Shown here: one piece after another, positions 38,310 to 47,837 of the stretch
Position numbering within the stretch: position 1 is the stretch's first letter
Layout: every line of letters starts with the position of its first letter
From: a bacterium
GTDB lineage: Bacteria; Vulcanimicrobiota; Vulcanimicrobiia; Vulcanimicrobiales; Vulcanimicrobiaceae
Reading direction: 5' to 3'
Assembly (NCBI GenBank): GCA_021790895.1
Contig: JAJYFM010000008.1
Coordinates: 1-47,837, forward strand
DNA: 47,837 nucleotides
Translations under genes and position numbers: made by a program
Notes under the pieces: generated by a model
Seen by the model: only the letters and a program-made list of their open reading frames with translations
Databases searched by the model: none
What the model was told of the DNA's origin: nothing

Positions 38310-41300
38310 CCAAGTTCTTTCTCAATCGTCCGATCTTCGCTACGGTTTTTGCGCTCATCATTACGATAGCGGGTTTGATCGCTATTCCGACGCTTCCGGT
38401 CGCCCAATATCCGCAAATCAATCCGCCGGTCGTTACGATCTCCGCGTTCTATCTCGGTGCCGACCCGAAGACCGTTGAATCGGCGGTGACGATACCGCTG
38501 GAACAGGCGGTCAACGGCGTCCAAGGTCTCAATTACCTCTCGTCGGTCAGCGCACAGGGATCATCTTCGATCACCTGCACGTTCCATCTCGGCACCAATC
38601 TCGATATCGCAGCGGCGGACGTTCAGAATGCCATTCAGAGCGCATTCGGTCGCCTTCCCGGCACCGTTACCCAATCGGGCGTCACGGTCAGCAAAAACGC
38701 CGGCTCGTTCGTCATGGGTATGGCGCTGATCTCGAATACGAAAAAATACGACACGCTTTTCCTGAGCAATTACGCCGCGCTCAATATCGTCAACGATCTC
38801 AAACGCATCCCCGGCGTCAGCAACGTCAATATTTTCGGCGAGCGCCTCTATGCGATGCGGATCTGGCTTGACCCCCACAAACTCGCCGCGCGCGGCCTCA
38901 CCGTCACCGACGTTCTCTCCGCGATTCAATCGCAGAACGCCGCCGTTCCGGGCGGAAGCATCGGCGCGCCTCCACAACCCGCAGATCAACCCTACACCTA
39001 TGTTGTGAGCGTTCACGGGCGCCTCACGACGCCGCAGCAGTTCCGCGATATCATCTTGCGCTCAGACCCCAACGGCGGCATCACGCGCCTCGGAGATGTG
39101 GCGCGCATCGATCTCGGTGCTGAGGATTACAGTAGTTTCTTGCGGTTCGACGGGCACCAAAACGTCGTCGGCATGGGCGTTCAGCAGTACCCGTCGGCGA
39201 ACGCGCTCACCGTATCGAGCGCCGTTATCACCGAGATGAACAAGCTGGAGAAACAATTTCCGGCCGGCGTTCACTATCAAGTCGCATTCAGTTCGACGGC
39301 ATTCGTTCAAGAATCGATTAAAGACGTTCTCATAACGTTGTTGATCTCGATCTTGCTCGTCATCTCGGTGATCTACTTGTTCCTGCAGAACGGGCGCGCG
39401 ACGCTCATCCCGGCGATTACGATTCCGGTCTCGTTGATCGGAACGTTCGCGATCATGAAACTCTTCGCATTTTCAATCAACACAATCACACTCTTTGGAA
39501 TAACGCTCGCTACGGGGCTCGTCGTCGATGATGCGATCGTCGTTATTGAAAATATCGAACGTATCGTAAAACTGCGCGGCACCGGCGTCCTTGCCGGAGC
39601 CGCCGAAGCGATGGAAGAGATACAAGGCGCCGTCGTCGCTTCATCGCTCGTGTTGCTCGCCGTCTTCGTTCCGGTCGCATTTTTCCCGGGAACGACGGGA
39701 CAGATTTACAAGCAATTCGCGCTGACGATCGTCGGCTCGATTTCGATATCGCTCTTTGCTTCGTTAACGCTTGCACCGCCGCTCGCGGTGAAATTTCTCC
39801 ACGTTGGAGATCGCCAACCGCGGTTCGGCCTCTTCACCTGGTTCAATCGACGGCTCGAGCGCTTCCGTGCCTCCTACGCGCGCACGTTGCCGCGCCTATT
39901 GAAGGTTCGCGGCCGCGTCTTAGCGGCATTCGCGGTGACGTTACTTCTCGTCGCCGTACTCTTCAAGGCGATCCCGTCGAGCTTTATCCCGGCGGAGGAC
40001 CAGGGCTTCCTCATATGTCTCATTCAGGCTCCGGAGGGCACCTCGCTGGCCGGCGAACACGCCATTGCCGTGCAGGTTGAAAAATATCTTCTCGCTCAAC
40101 CGCAAGTTGCACACGTCTTCAATGTCGGCGGATTTAGTTTCGGCGGTTCGACCCCGAACCGCGGCATGATGTTCGTCCGTTTGAAGCCCTGGAACCAGCG
40201 CCCTGGGCCGTTTAACTCAGCGACATTCCTTTCAACAAAATACTTTTTCCATTTTATGTCCTACGCCAAGGCGCAGGTCCTCGTCGTAAATCCTCCGGCG
40301 ATTAGCGGCGTCGGCACGACATCGGGTTTCCAGTTCGAACTCGAGAACAACGGCACGCTTACGCTGCGACAACTCGATGGCGTGGCGAAAAAAATTCTTG
40401 CCGCAGCGGCCAAAGATCCCCGACTCGTCCAAGTACGGACGCAATTTGCGATTAATTCGCCGCAACTCGACGCCACCGTCAACCGGCAGAAGGCGATATC
40501 CTTAGGCGTTCCGTTAAGCGATCTCTACGCGACGCTCGGAGTGATGCTCGGCGGCGCCTATGTGAACGATTTTACCTATCTCAATCAGTCCTACCGCGTG
40601 TACGTCCAAGGTGACGAACGCTATCGCGACCGTATCGCCTCGCTCCAGAGCCTCTACACGCGCTCGGCGGCTGGCGGCATGATTCCGCTACCGGAACTCA
40701 TCAGCGTACACCGCGCCCTCGCCGCTCCCGTTATCGACCACTACAATCTCTACCGCAGCATCGAGATCACCGGGCAGGCCGCGAGCGGACACAGCTCGGG
40801 TGAAGCGATCTCCGCGATGGAGCAGATCTTTAAACGCGTCGCTCCGCCGGGCGTCAGTTACGAATGGAGCGGCATCTCGCTCGAAGAGATCCACGCCGGC
40901 TCGCAAACGATCCTCCTCTTCACCCTTGGCATCATCTTCGTCTTTTTAGTGCTCTCCGCACTCTACGAAAACTGGATCGACCCACTGATCGTCTTGCTCG
41001 CCGTACCGGCGGCACTCTTCGGCGCGCTCGCGTTGATTGGATTACGGAATGTCTTCCCGTTCCTGAATATCTTCCTGCACATGGCGCAGAACGTCTACGT
41101 ACAGGTCGGCTATGTGATGCTCGTAGGTCTTGCGAGTAAAAACGCGATTCTTATCGTCGAGTTCGCCAACCAACAACTGCGCGCCGGCGCCGACATTACG
41201 ACCGCCGCGCTCCGCGGAGCGCAGACCCGCCTTCGCCCGATCCTCATGACCTCGATCGCCTTCATCCTCGGCTCGACGCCGCTGGTCTTCGCCACCGGCG

Positions 41301-41506
41301 CCGGCAGCGCGGCGCGCCAATCGATCGGCACCGTGGTCTTCGGCGGCATGCTCGTCTCAACGTTTCTCAACCTGATGGTGACGCCGATCCTCTACGTGGT
41401 CATCAAGAGCCTCGAAGAGCGGCTCTTCGGCCGACCCTTCGTCGAAGCGCACGGATCGACGGCAGGTGTAGAAGTTCAGGAAAATTCGACGCCTCTCCAG
41501 GATTAA
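38306..41506 (+). CDS. HAE1-family RND efflux transporter (AcrB-like)
   Basis: FFLNRPIFATVFALIITIAG, GLVVDDAIVVIENIER, GLASKNAILIVEFANQ; GTGA overlap with lipA. Confidence 0.93.
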   Translation: MTKFFLNRPIFATVFALIITIAGLIAIPTLPVAQYPQINPPVVTISAFYLGADPKTVESAVTIPLEQAVNGVQGLNYLSSVSAQGSSSITCTFHLGTNLDIAAADVQNAIQSAFGRLPGTVTQSGVTVSKNAGSFVMGMALISNTKKYDTLFLSNYAALNIVNDLKRIPGVSNVNIFGERLYAMRIWLDPHKLAARGLTVTDVLSAIQSQNAAVPGGSIGAPPQPADQPYTYVVSVHGRLTTPQQFRDIILRSDPNGGITRLGDVARIDLGAEDYSSFLRFDGHQNVVGMGVQQYPSANALTVSSAVITEMNKLEKQFPAGVHYQVAFSSTAFVQESIKDVLITLLISILLVISVIYLFLQNGRATLIPAITIPVSLIGTFAIMKLFAFSINTITLFGITLATGLVVDDAIVVIENIERIVKLRGTGVLAGAAEAMEEIQGAVVASSLVLLAVFVPVAFFPGTTGQIYKQFALTIVGSISISLFASLTLAPPLAVKFLHVGDRQPRFGLFTWFNRRLERFRASYARTLPRLLKVRGRVLAAFAVTLLLVAVLFKAIPSSFIPAEDQGFLICLIQAPEGTSLAGEHAIAVQVEKYLLAQPQVAHVFNVGGFSFGGSTPNRGMMFVRLKPWNQRPGPFNSATFLSTKYFFHFMSYAKAQVLVVNPPAISGVGTTSGFQFELENNGTLTLRQLDGVAKKILAAAAKDPRLVQVRTQFAINSPQLDATVNRQKAISLGVPLSDLYATLGVMLGGAYVNDFTYLNQSYRVYVQGDERYRDRIASLQSLYTRSAAGGMIPLPELISVHRALAAPVIDHYNLYRSIEITGQAASGHSSGEAISAMEQIFKRVAPPGVSYEWSGISLEEIHAGSQTILLFTLGIIFVFLVLSALYENWIDPLIVLLAVPAALFGALALIGLRNVFPFLNIFLHMAQNVYVQVGYVMLVGLASKNAILIVEFANQQLRAGADITTAALRGAQTRLRPILMTSIAFILGSTPLVFATGAGSAARQSIGTVVFGGMLVSTFLNLMVTPILYVVIKSLEERLFGRPFVEAHGSTAGVEVQENSTPLQD

Positions 41507-41610
41507 GGCGTCGAGCGGCGCCAGGGAAAGCGGGCCATTTAGCGCAACGTACCCCTCCAACCGGGGGACACTTTTTCGTTTTCCGCCGGGCTCCCGTTTT
41601 GGAGGTGCGA

Positions 41611-42804
41611 ATGCACAAACTTTCTCTTCGCGCGATCGCCGCAGGCGCGGCTCTCATCGCGCTAGGGCTCTCGGCGGCCCCGGCCGCCGCCTCAACGAGC
41701 GAGGCCTTTGCGACCAACGTGGTCGGCGGCGCAAACACCGCCATCAAGAACGCCATGAAGTCGCCGCGGGCCAAGAACACCGTCAACAAGCGTACGGTCG
41801 CTCAGGTTCCGCCAGTCGAACAGCACCCCGTCGGCGGAGCGAAGGTCCAACAGGGGCTGCCGACCGGCTTTACCTATACCGCTGATATATCGGCGGCGTT
41901 TCCCTATGGCAACATTGGAACCGCAAAAGGTCAATGGCTGCCGGGCGGCGTCGATTTCGTTGCCGGCTATGGGTTTAACCCCACCAGCCGTTTCATGGCT
42001 TCGATGTACCAGCTACAGCATTACCCGTACGGTTTCAACAGCGGAACCGTGCCGCTCTATTTACAGGGTTTCGCCAATCCGATCGGCTGCGTCAACCTCG
42101 ATAACACCGCAGCAAACGGTTGTACGCCCGAGAATCTCAACGTCGCGACCAAAGATACGTTCCTCTTCTTCAACTACGAAAAACTCTTCTCGATCAAATT
42201 CAAAAACGGTCGCGTTCTTCCGATCGTCGTTACTCCGACCTACGTTTCGCGTTGGTCGAAGATCGGTGCATCGACACAGAACGACGACACCGTTCCCTTC
42301 GCGGTGAATCCGCCCGACGGCCCGGCCTTCTTCAACACGAAGACGCGCACGGCGCAGGTCTGGTCGCTCGCCGTTACGGTGCCGTTCCTCAAGACGCCGA
42401 AGATGTTCGGCACCTTCACCGTTGCCCCGGGCTGGCTCACCCATCTCAACGGGATTAACGGCGTCAACAAGGCGCAGCTCTACCAGATTCTCTATCTCGA
42501 ATACACCCCCGATTCCAAAACGAAGTTTTTCTTCGAGCCGCAAAGCTCGCGCGATTATCTTCCGACCGACCCCTACGCGCAGCATCTCTTCGCGTACTTC
42601 CTCGGAGTTTCGCGTCGCTTGACGAAAAACACGTTCGTTCAGCTCCAACTCAATAGCGGTGGGCCGTCGAACGAGACCCCTTACGGCGTCTCGGCGATCT
42701 CGTGCGTCTCGATCACGCAGTGTGCGCCGGTCGTCGGCGGACTCAAAGCCACTCAAATCCAGATTCAGTTCGGCATCGGCTCGCCGAGCGTGATTCAGTT
42801 CTAA
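41611..42804 (+). CDS. Predicted outer-membrane beta-barrel/secreted protein
   Basis: Signal peptide MHKLSLRAIAAGAALIALGLSAAPAAAS; alternating-residue strands; terminal residues ..IQF with C-terminal Phe; SD GGAGG. Confidence 0.65.
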   Translation: MHKLSLRAIAAGAALIALGLSAAPAAASTSEAFATNVVGGANTAIKNAMKSPRAKNTVNKRTVAQVPPVEQHPVGGAKVQQGLPTGFTYTADISAAFPYGNIGTAKGQWLPGGVDFVAGYGFNPTSRFMASMYQLQHYPYGFNSGTVPLYLQGFANPIGCVNLDNTAANGCTPENLNVATKDTFLFFNYEKLFSIKFKNGRVLPIVVTPTYVSRWSKIGASTQNDDTVPFAVNPPDGPAFFNTKTRTAQVWSLAVTVPFLKTPKMFGTFTVAPGWLTHLNGINGVNKAQLYQILYLEYTPDSKTKFFFEPQSSRDYLPTDPYAQHLFAYFLGVSRRLTKNTFVQLQLNSGGPSNETPYGVSAISCVSITQCAPVVGGLKATQIQIQFGIGSPSVIQF

Positions 42805-42811
42805 GGCAAGG

Positions 42812-44536
42812 ATGAGAACGATGAAGATCAAGTACCTCCAACGCGCCTTCGCCATCGTCGCCATGGCCGCGCTTGCGGCTTGCGGCGGCGGCGGAAGTAG
42901 CACCTCGACGGTCCCGGTTCCGACCCCATCCGCGGTCGCACCGAATCTCCTCTCGCGCATCGTCGGCGTCGGCGACAGCCTCACCGCCGGCTATCAATCG
43001 GCGGGATGGCTCGGCGCGACGAACGTGCCGAATCCGCTCCTCACCGGAACTCCCTACGCCGGCGCACCGGCACCCTTCGGACAAGAGAACGGCTGGTGGT
43101 CGTTGCTCTACGAACAGGCCCAAACCGCGGTAACCGGCTTGCCGTTTAACCCGCTGATGATGGCCGGCCCGTCGAGCCCGCTACCGTTGATTGCGGGCCC
43201 GGGATTCGGCAACGAACTCGTCCCCGCGAACCCCGCCCTCACCGGCGGGCTCGAATTCGGTCCTCTCTTCGGCACCGCGTCGGGTGCGGGCTGCAAAGCG
43301 AACGACCAGGCTGCATACAGTCTTACGACGGTCGCGACGACCCTCATGAATCCGAACGCAACGCCGTTCGATCTCGGTATCCCGGGGCTCACGATTCACG
43401 AAGAGATCGCGATGCATCAGCCGCTCGTTCCGAGCTGCGCCGCTATTCCGGGTATCCCGGCAGCGGTTCAGGGCGTCGTCGGCGGCGAGAGCCAGGATTT
43501 CTGGCCGGTGCTGCACGGGTTCACGAACCTCGGCTCCTCGCTCACCCCGCTCTCTGCAGCAGTCTCGCTCAAACCGACGCTGGCAACCGTCTGGCTCGGT
43601 GCGAACGATCTGTTGAAGTACGCGTTCAGCGCCGGACAGTGGCAAGGTGACGACACCAGCGTCGCACAGGTGCAGAGCGACATGACGACGATCATCAACC
43701 AGTTGAAAGCCTCCGGCGCGAAAGTCGTCGTGGCGAATATCCCCGATATCCTCGTCGCTCCGCAGTTCTTCACCGTTCAAGACCCGGCGGTCCTCACCGC
43801 CGAGCTTGCGCCGACGCTGCAACCCGCCGTCTGCAATATCCAAGCAAATGCGGCGTGCACGATCGAACTCTTCGCGACCTCGCAGAGTCCGGCACTCCCG
43901 ATAACGCTACCTGAGGCGCAGAGCCTCGTCGTCGCCGTCTCCAACGCCTACGGCTTGGGCGCAACGACCAGTACGCCGGGTTATCTCACCGAGACCGGCA
44001 TGTTGACGACGATCGAAACGCTCGGAGGCGTTATCAAAGCCGACCCGGCGCTCTTGGCGAACCCGACTGCGCTGGCAACCGCCCTCACCACCGCGTTGCA
44101 ACTCGATCCCAACGGTGCGGGCAGCGGCCTCGGCGGAAACTACTTCACGCCGGCGTGGGCTGCTCAGGTGCAAAGCGTCAACGATAATATCAACAACGGT
44201 ATTCTCGCCGCCGCACAGGCGACGAACACGCCGCTGGTCGATACGAAGACGCTCGAGGATAATCTCTCCTGGAAAGGCGCGATCGGCGCCGCTCCCAGCC
44301 CCTACTTCCTCCAAGCACTCAGCATCAACCCTGGGAAATGCTGCACGCTTGGATTCGGCGGAGGCGTCCTGAGCTTCGACGGCCTGCATCCCTCGGATAC
44401 CGGCTACGCGCTCATCGCCAACGCGTTTATCCAAACGATCAATACCGCGTACGGAACGACGATGAACCCCGTCAGCGCGGTCAACGTCTATAACGGAACT
44501 GGATACTTCTATCCCGATCCGTTCGCGCAACACTAG
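42812..44536 (+). CDS. SGNH/GDSL hydrolase, predicted lipoprotein
   Basis: Lipobox LAAC followed by GGGGSS; GVGDSLTAGY, LGANDLLKYA, DGLHPSDTGYALIANAF. Confidence 0.85.
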   Translation: MRTMKIKYLQRAFAIVAMAALAACGGGGSSTSTVPVPTPSAVAPNLLSRIVGVGDSLTAGYQSAGWLGATNVPNPLLTGTPYAGAPAPFGQENGWWSLLYEQAQTAVTGLPFNPLMMAGPSSPLPLIAGPGFGNELVPANPALTGGLEFGPLFGTASGAGCKANDQAAYSLTTVATTLMNPNATPFDLGIPGLTIHEEIAMHQPLVPSCAAIPGIPAAVQGVVGGESQDFWPVLHGFTNLGSSLTPLSAAVSLKPTLATVWLGANDLLKYAFSAGQWQGDDTSVAQVQSDMTTIINQLKASGAKVVVANIPDILVAPQFFTVQDPAVLTAELAPTLQPAVCNIQANAACTIELFATSQSPALPITLPEAQSLVVAVSNAYGLGATTSTPGYLTETGMLTTIETLGGVIKADPALLANPTALATALTTALQLDPNGAGSGLGGNYFTPAWAAQVQSVNDNINNGILAAAQATNTPLVDTKTLEDNLSWKGAIGAAPSPYFLQALSINPGKCCTLGFGGGVLSFDGLHPSDTGYALIANAFIQTINTAYGTTMNPVSAVNVYNGTGYFYPDPFAQH

Positions 44537-44552
44537 CGCAAAGACGTCCGAA

Positions 44553-44593
44553 AAAGAAACGCCCCGCCGGTTACGGCGGGGCGTTTCTTTTAT
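44553..44593. terminator. Bidirectional intrinsic terminator
   Basis: AAAGAAACGCCCCGCCG-GTTA-CGGCGGGGCGTTTCTTT; 17-bp perfect stem between convergent genes. Confidence 0.9.
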
Positions 44594-44608
44594 GATGCCG
44601 GAAGCGTA

Positions 44609-45868
44609 TTAAGCGTAGATTCCACGCAAGCGAAGCGCCTTCACGACGCGATCGATAGCGATGGAGTAGGCGGCGATGCGCAGCGTCGTATTATGCTGCT
44701 TCGCAAAATCTTGGATGCGATGCAGATTTTCGAGCAGCGTATCTTCGAGCCGTTCGTTGACCTCAGATTCTTTCCAGAAGTACCCCATGCGGTCTTGGAC
44801 CCACTCGAAGTACGAGACGGTCACGCCACCGGCGTTGGCCATAATATCGGGAATCACGACCACTCCGCGCTCTCTGAAGATATTTGCGGCTTCAGGAGTC
44901 GTCGGCCCGTTCGCGCCCTCGACGATGAGTTTCGCTTTCACCTTCGCGGCGTTCTCGGCGGTAAAGACCTTCTCGAGTGCGGCCGGAACCAGCACGTCGC
45001 ACGAAGCGGTCAACAACTCGCCGTTGCTGATCTTGTCGCCGCCCTTGAACCCGTCGAGCGAGCGATGCTCGGCGCTATACTTCATCGCCGCGGCAACGTC
45101 GATCCCCTTATCGTTGTGATAGGCTCCGGTGACATCGGAGATGCCGACGATCTTGCAACCGCGCTCGGCGAAGAGTTTCGCGGCATACATTCCGACGTTT
45201 CCAAAACCTTGGATCGCGATGCTGCTCTGCTCGGGCTTCAGACCCATCTTCGCCATCTGATCGAGCGCGCAGATCGTCACGCCGCGTCCGGTCGCTTCGA
45301 CGCGCCCGCGCGAGCCGCCGATTTCGAGCGGTTTGCCGGTAACGACGCCGGGAACGTTTTGCCGAACGTGCATCGAGTAGGTGTCCATGAACCACGCCAT
45401 GATCTGCGGTGTCGTGTTGACGTCGGGTGCCGGCACATCTTTATCGGGACCGACGACTTCGACGAGTTCGGCTGCATAGCGGCGGGTGATCCGTTCGAGC
45501 TCGTTCATCGACAGCGTCGCCGGATCGCAGGTAACGCCGCCCTTCGCTCCGCCGAACGGCAGATCGACGACCGCGCACTTCCACGTCATCCAGAACGCGA
45601 GCGCCGTTACTTCGTCGAGCGTCACACCGGGATGGTAGCGGATGCCGCCCTTCGCAGCGCCGCGCGCGAAACTATATTGCACGCGATATCCGGTGAATAC
45701 CTCAAACTCTCCGGTGTCGCGTTGGAACGGAATCGAAAAAATGATCTGGCGAGCCGGATGCGTGAGGATGAGTCGCATGCCTGCATCGAGCTCGAGAATA
45801 TCCGCCGCTTCCTTGAAGTACGTGATCCCGTCACCGAATACCGAGACATCGCGGGGCGAGGTGCTCAT
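44609..45868 (-). CDS. gdhA: Glu/Leu/Phe/Val dehydrogenase (glutamate dehydrogenase-like)
   Basis: PFGGAKGGVTCDP, VQYSFARGAAKGGIRYHP, GFGNVGMYAAKLFAERG, MANAGGVTVSYFEWVQ; RBS TTAGGAGG. Confidence 0.92.
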   Translation of the reverse strand: MSTSPRDVSVFGDGITYFKEAADILELDAGMRLILTHPARQIIFSIPFQRDTGEFEVFTGYRVQYSFARGAAKGGIRYHPGVTLDEVTALAFWMTWKCAVVDLPFGGAKGGVTCDPATLSMNELERITRRYAAELVEVVGPDKDVPAPDVNTTPQIMAWFMDTYSMHVRQNVPGVVTGKPLEIGGSRGRVEATGRGVTICALDQMAKMGLKPEQSSIAIQGFGNVGMYAAKLFAERGCKIVGISDVTGAYHNDKGIDVAAAMKYSAEHRSLDGFKGGDKISNGELLTASCDVLVPAALEKVFTAENAAKVKAKLIVEGANGPTTPEAANIFRERGVVVIPDIMANAGGVTVSYFEWVQDRMGYFWKESEVNERLEDTLLENLHRIQDFAKQHNTTLRIAAYSIAIDRVVKALRLRGIYA

Positions 45869-45988
45869 AGAAACCTAGTGCCTCCTAAGACTGTAATGTG
45901 CGCAAAGAGCAAACCCGACCGACGTTTGCGCTCCCTCTCCGCGGTTCCTGGAACACTTTGGTCGCAGCCGCTAGGTTTACCAAAGCAA

Positions 45989-47083
45989 CTAGACGTTGAA
46001 GCGGAAGTTGACGACATCGCCCTCTTGCATAACGTAATCTTTGCCTTCGCTCCTCAGGCGCCCGGCGGCACGAATCGCATCCATGTTTTTCAGCTCGGCA
46101 TAGTCCTCGTAGCTGACGATCTCGGCGCGAATGAAACCGCGCTCGATGTCGCTATGGATCTTGCCGGCGGCCTGAGGTGCGCGCGTCCCTCGCTCGATGG
46201 TCCAGGCGCGGACTTCCTGCTCGCCTGCGGTCAGGTACGTCATGAGCCCGAGCGTCTCGAAGGCCGCGAGCGCGAGTTCGTCGAGCCCTCGGCGCTCGAT
46301 CCCCAATTCCTCGCAGAATGCCTGCGCCTCCTCGTCGGAGAGCCCCGCAAACTCCGCCTCGATCTTGCCGCAGAGCACGACGACCTGCGCCCCTTCCCCC
46401 TCCGCGATCCGCCGTACCGCCGCCACGTAGGGCCCCTCGGAGGCGATCTGGGCCTCGTCGACGTTGGCCACGTAGAGCAGCGGTTTCGCGGTTATGAGAA
46501 AACTTTCGCGGGCGACCTCACGTTCGAGCGATCCCTCGGGGAAGGAGCGCGCCGCCCTTCCTTCCTCTAGGGCCGCCGTGAGGCGAGCCGCTGCGTCGTA
46601 GGTCGGTCGTACCTTCGGGTTCGCACGCGCCTCACGATCCAGGCGATCGAGGCGCTTGCGCATCGTGGAGAGGTCGGCGAGCGCAAGCTCGATCGCGATG
46701 ATCTCGATATCGCGCGCCGGATCGGGGCCCCCTTCGACGTGGGTGACATTCTCGTCGTCGAAACAGCGAACGACCATCGCAATCGCATCGGTCTCGCGGA
46801 TATGGCTGAGGAAGGCATTCCCAAGCCCTTGTCCGGTGCTCGCCCCGCGCACCAGCCCGGCAATATCGACGAAGCGAACCGTCGTCGGAACGATGCGCCG
46901 CGCGCTCACGATTTGCTGCAGCACGCCGAGGCGTTCGTCGGGGACGGCGACCTCCCCGACGTTGGGCTCGATCGTTGCGAAGGGGTAGTTCGCCGCCAAA
47001 GCCTGCGCCGAACGCGTCAGCGCGTTGAAGATAGTGGATTTCCCGACGTTGGGAAGGCCGACGATACCGCAAGAGAGTGCCAT
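45989..47083 (-). CDS. ychF: Redox-regulated/ribosome-binding ATPase YchF
   Basis: CGIVGLPNVGKSTIFNALT, VRFVDIAGLVRGASTGQGLGNAFLSHIRE, C-terminal TGS region FIRAEIVSYEDY. Confidence 0.95.
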   Translation of the reverse strand: MALSCGIVGLPNVGKSTIFNALTRSAQALAANYPFATIEPNVGEVAVPDERLGVLQQIVSARRIVPTTVRFVDIAGLVRGASTGQGLGNAFLSHIRETDAIAMVVRCFDDENVTHVEGGPDPARDIEIIAIELALADLSTMRKRLDRLDREARANPKVRPTYDAAARLTAALEEGRAARSFPEGSLEREVARESFLITAKPLLYVANVDEAQIASEGPYVAAVRRIAEGEGAQVVVLCGKIEAEFAGLSDEEAQAFCEELGIERRGLDELALAAFETLGLMTYLTAGEQEVRAWTIERGTRAPQAAGKIHSDIERGFIRAEIVSYEDYAELKNMDAIRAAGRLRSEGKDYVMQEGDVVNFRFNV

Positions 47084-47148
47084 GACAAGTCGGCTTCGCT
47101 TCCGCCCATGCCAGGGAAAGCCTGCCTCACGTAGGATTACTCTAGGGT

Positions 47149-47625
47149 ATGCGTCAGATGAAGGTCGATAAGCTCGGAATCGATTTGCTCACACACGAAC
47201 CCGTTGTCATCCTCAAGGCAGTCAACGGCATGCAATTTTTACCGATTCTCATCGGCCCGTTCGAAGCGGCGGCGATCTCGCACGTGCTTGAGGGGGGACA
47301 AGCGCCGCGCCCGCTCTCGCACGATCTAATGCTCTCGATCGTCGAAACGCTCGGCGGGACAATCGAACAGGTCGTCATTCACGATATTCGCGACTCGACG
47401 TTCTTCGCAAAACTCGTCGTGCGCGCCGGCGGCGATCTCAAAGAGATCGATGCACGCCCATCGGACGGGATAGCGATTGCGTTACGCGCGAAAGCACCGA
47501 TCTACGTCACCGATAAAATCGTGCTTGAAGAGAGCCAGGGCGAAGGTGGCGAGGGCGATGAAGAAGATCTCTCTCGGTTCAAGAAGTTTCTCGACAATCT
47601 CAAACCGAGCGATTTCAATCGTTAA
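47149..47625 (+). CDS. Bifunctional nuclease (BFN/DUF151) domain protein
   Basis: VVILKAVNGMQFLPILIGPFEAAAISHVLEG, RPLSHDLMLSIVETLG, ARPSDGIAIALRAKAPIYV. Confidence 0.9.
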   Translation: MRQMKVDKLGIDLLTHEPVVILKAVNGMQFLPILIGPFEAAAISHVLEGGQAPRPLSHDLMLSIVETLGGTIEQVVIHDIRDSTFFAKLVVRAGGDLKEIDARPSDGIAIALRAKAPIYVTDKIVLEESQGEGGEGDEEDLSRFKKFLDNLKPSDFNR

Positions 47626-47641
47626 TTCGCCCGCTCCGTAA

Positions 47642-47837
47642 CTAGCGACTCCCGTTCTGTTGAACGACTTGGCCGTTGAGCATGATTGTATTTTTCAGTA
47701 TGGTCGAGGTGCTCTGGAGCCATGCCGCACCGCGTTTTACCCACACATCGGTCTCCGTCGCGCTGATTTGAATCGGCGAGGTTCCGCTCTGCGACGCAAC
47801 GGTTCCGTCCGCCGATTGCTGCACGTCGACCGTTACC
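47642..47837 (-). CDS. C-terminal fragment of a hypothetical (possibly SnoaL/DUF4440 NTF2-like) protein, truncated by window edge
   Basis: ISATETDVWVKRGAAWLQSTSTILKNTIMLNGQVVQQNGSR; stop at 47642, true start beyond the window. Confidence 0.4.
   Translation of the reverse strand, partial: VTVDVQQSADGTVASQSGTSPIQISATETDVWVKRGAAWLQSTSTILKNTIMLNGQVVQQNGSR

Noticed and set aside
44693-46570. 625-aa plus-strand ORF opposite gdhA and ychF
   Set aside because: Spans two confident minus-strand genes and their intergenic region; low-complexity composition; shadow ORF.

Overview
GC-rich, gene-dense chromosomal window from a diderm (outer-membrane) bacterium. I infer this from a TolC-family protein, a tripartite ABC exporter, an HAE1-type RND pump and a predicted outer-membrane barrel. 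I cannot assign the taxon from sequence alone. About 40 CDS are supported. In order: FtsK-like N-terminus at the left edge (missed by the ORF track), isocitrate/isopropylmalate-type dehydrogenase, tandem PilZ protein, glycosyltransferase, amidase with a small secreted protein, DMT transporter, RNase J, Yip1-family protein, TolC/HlyD/two-permease/ATPase exporter, HtrA, dnaK-grpE-dnaJ, VOC protein, MsbA-like ABC, CuA-like cupredoxin, CoA-transferase A/B, acyl-CoA dehydrogenase, a secreted Lys/Ala-repeat (histone H1-like) protein, S9 peptidase, Nth, FAD oxidoreductase plus cysteine dioxygenase, MutY, MocR regulator, lpd-lipB, SCO1, TPR/ATP-grasp protein, lipA, RND pump, outer-membrane protein, GDSL lipoprotein, Glu/Leu dehydrogenase, YchF and a bifunctional-nuclease-domain protein. 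I saw no tRNA, rRNA, CRISPR array, transposase or phage. The most unusual signals are RNA-level. The TolC-like gene's start codon lies in the loop of a perfect 11-bp hairpin followed by T residues. Two other envelope or secreted genes have Shine-Dalgarno (SD) sequences complementary to upstream leader segments. dnaK has a 9-nt-spaced inverted repeat and a structured leader. At the protein level, the best candidates are the secreted H1-like repeat protein, a DnaJ with half a zinc-finger domain, the FAD oxidoreductase/cysteine dioxygenase pair and the TPR/ATP-grasp fusion. No clear multi-gene defence or otherwise wholly new system was identified.
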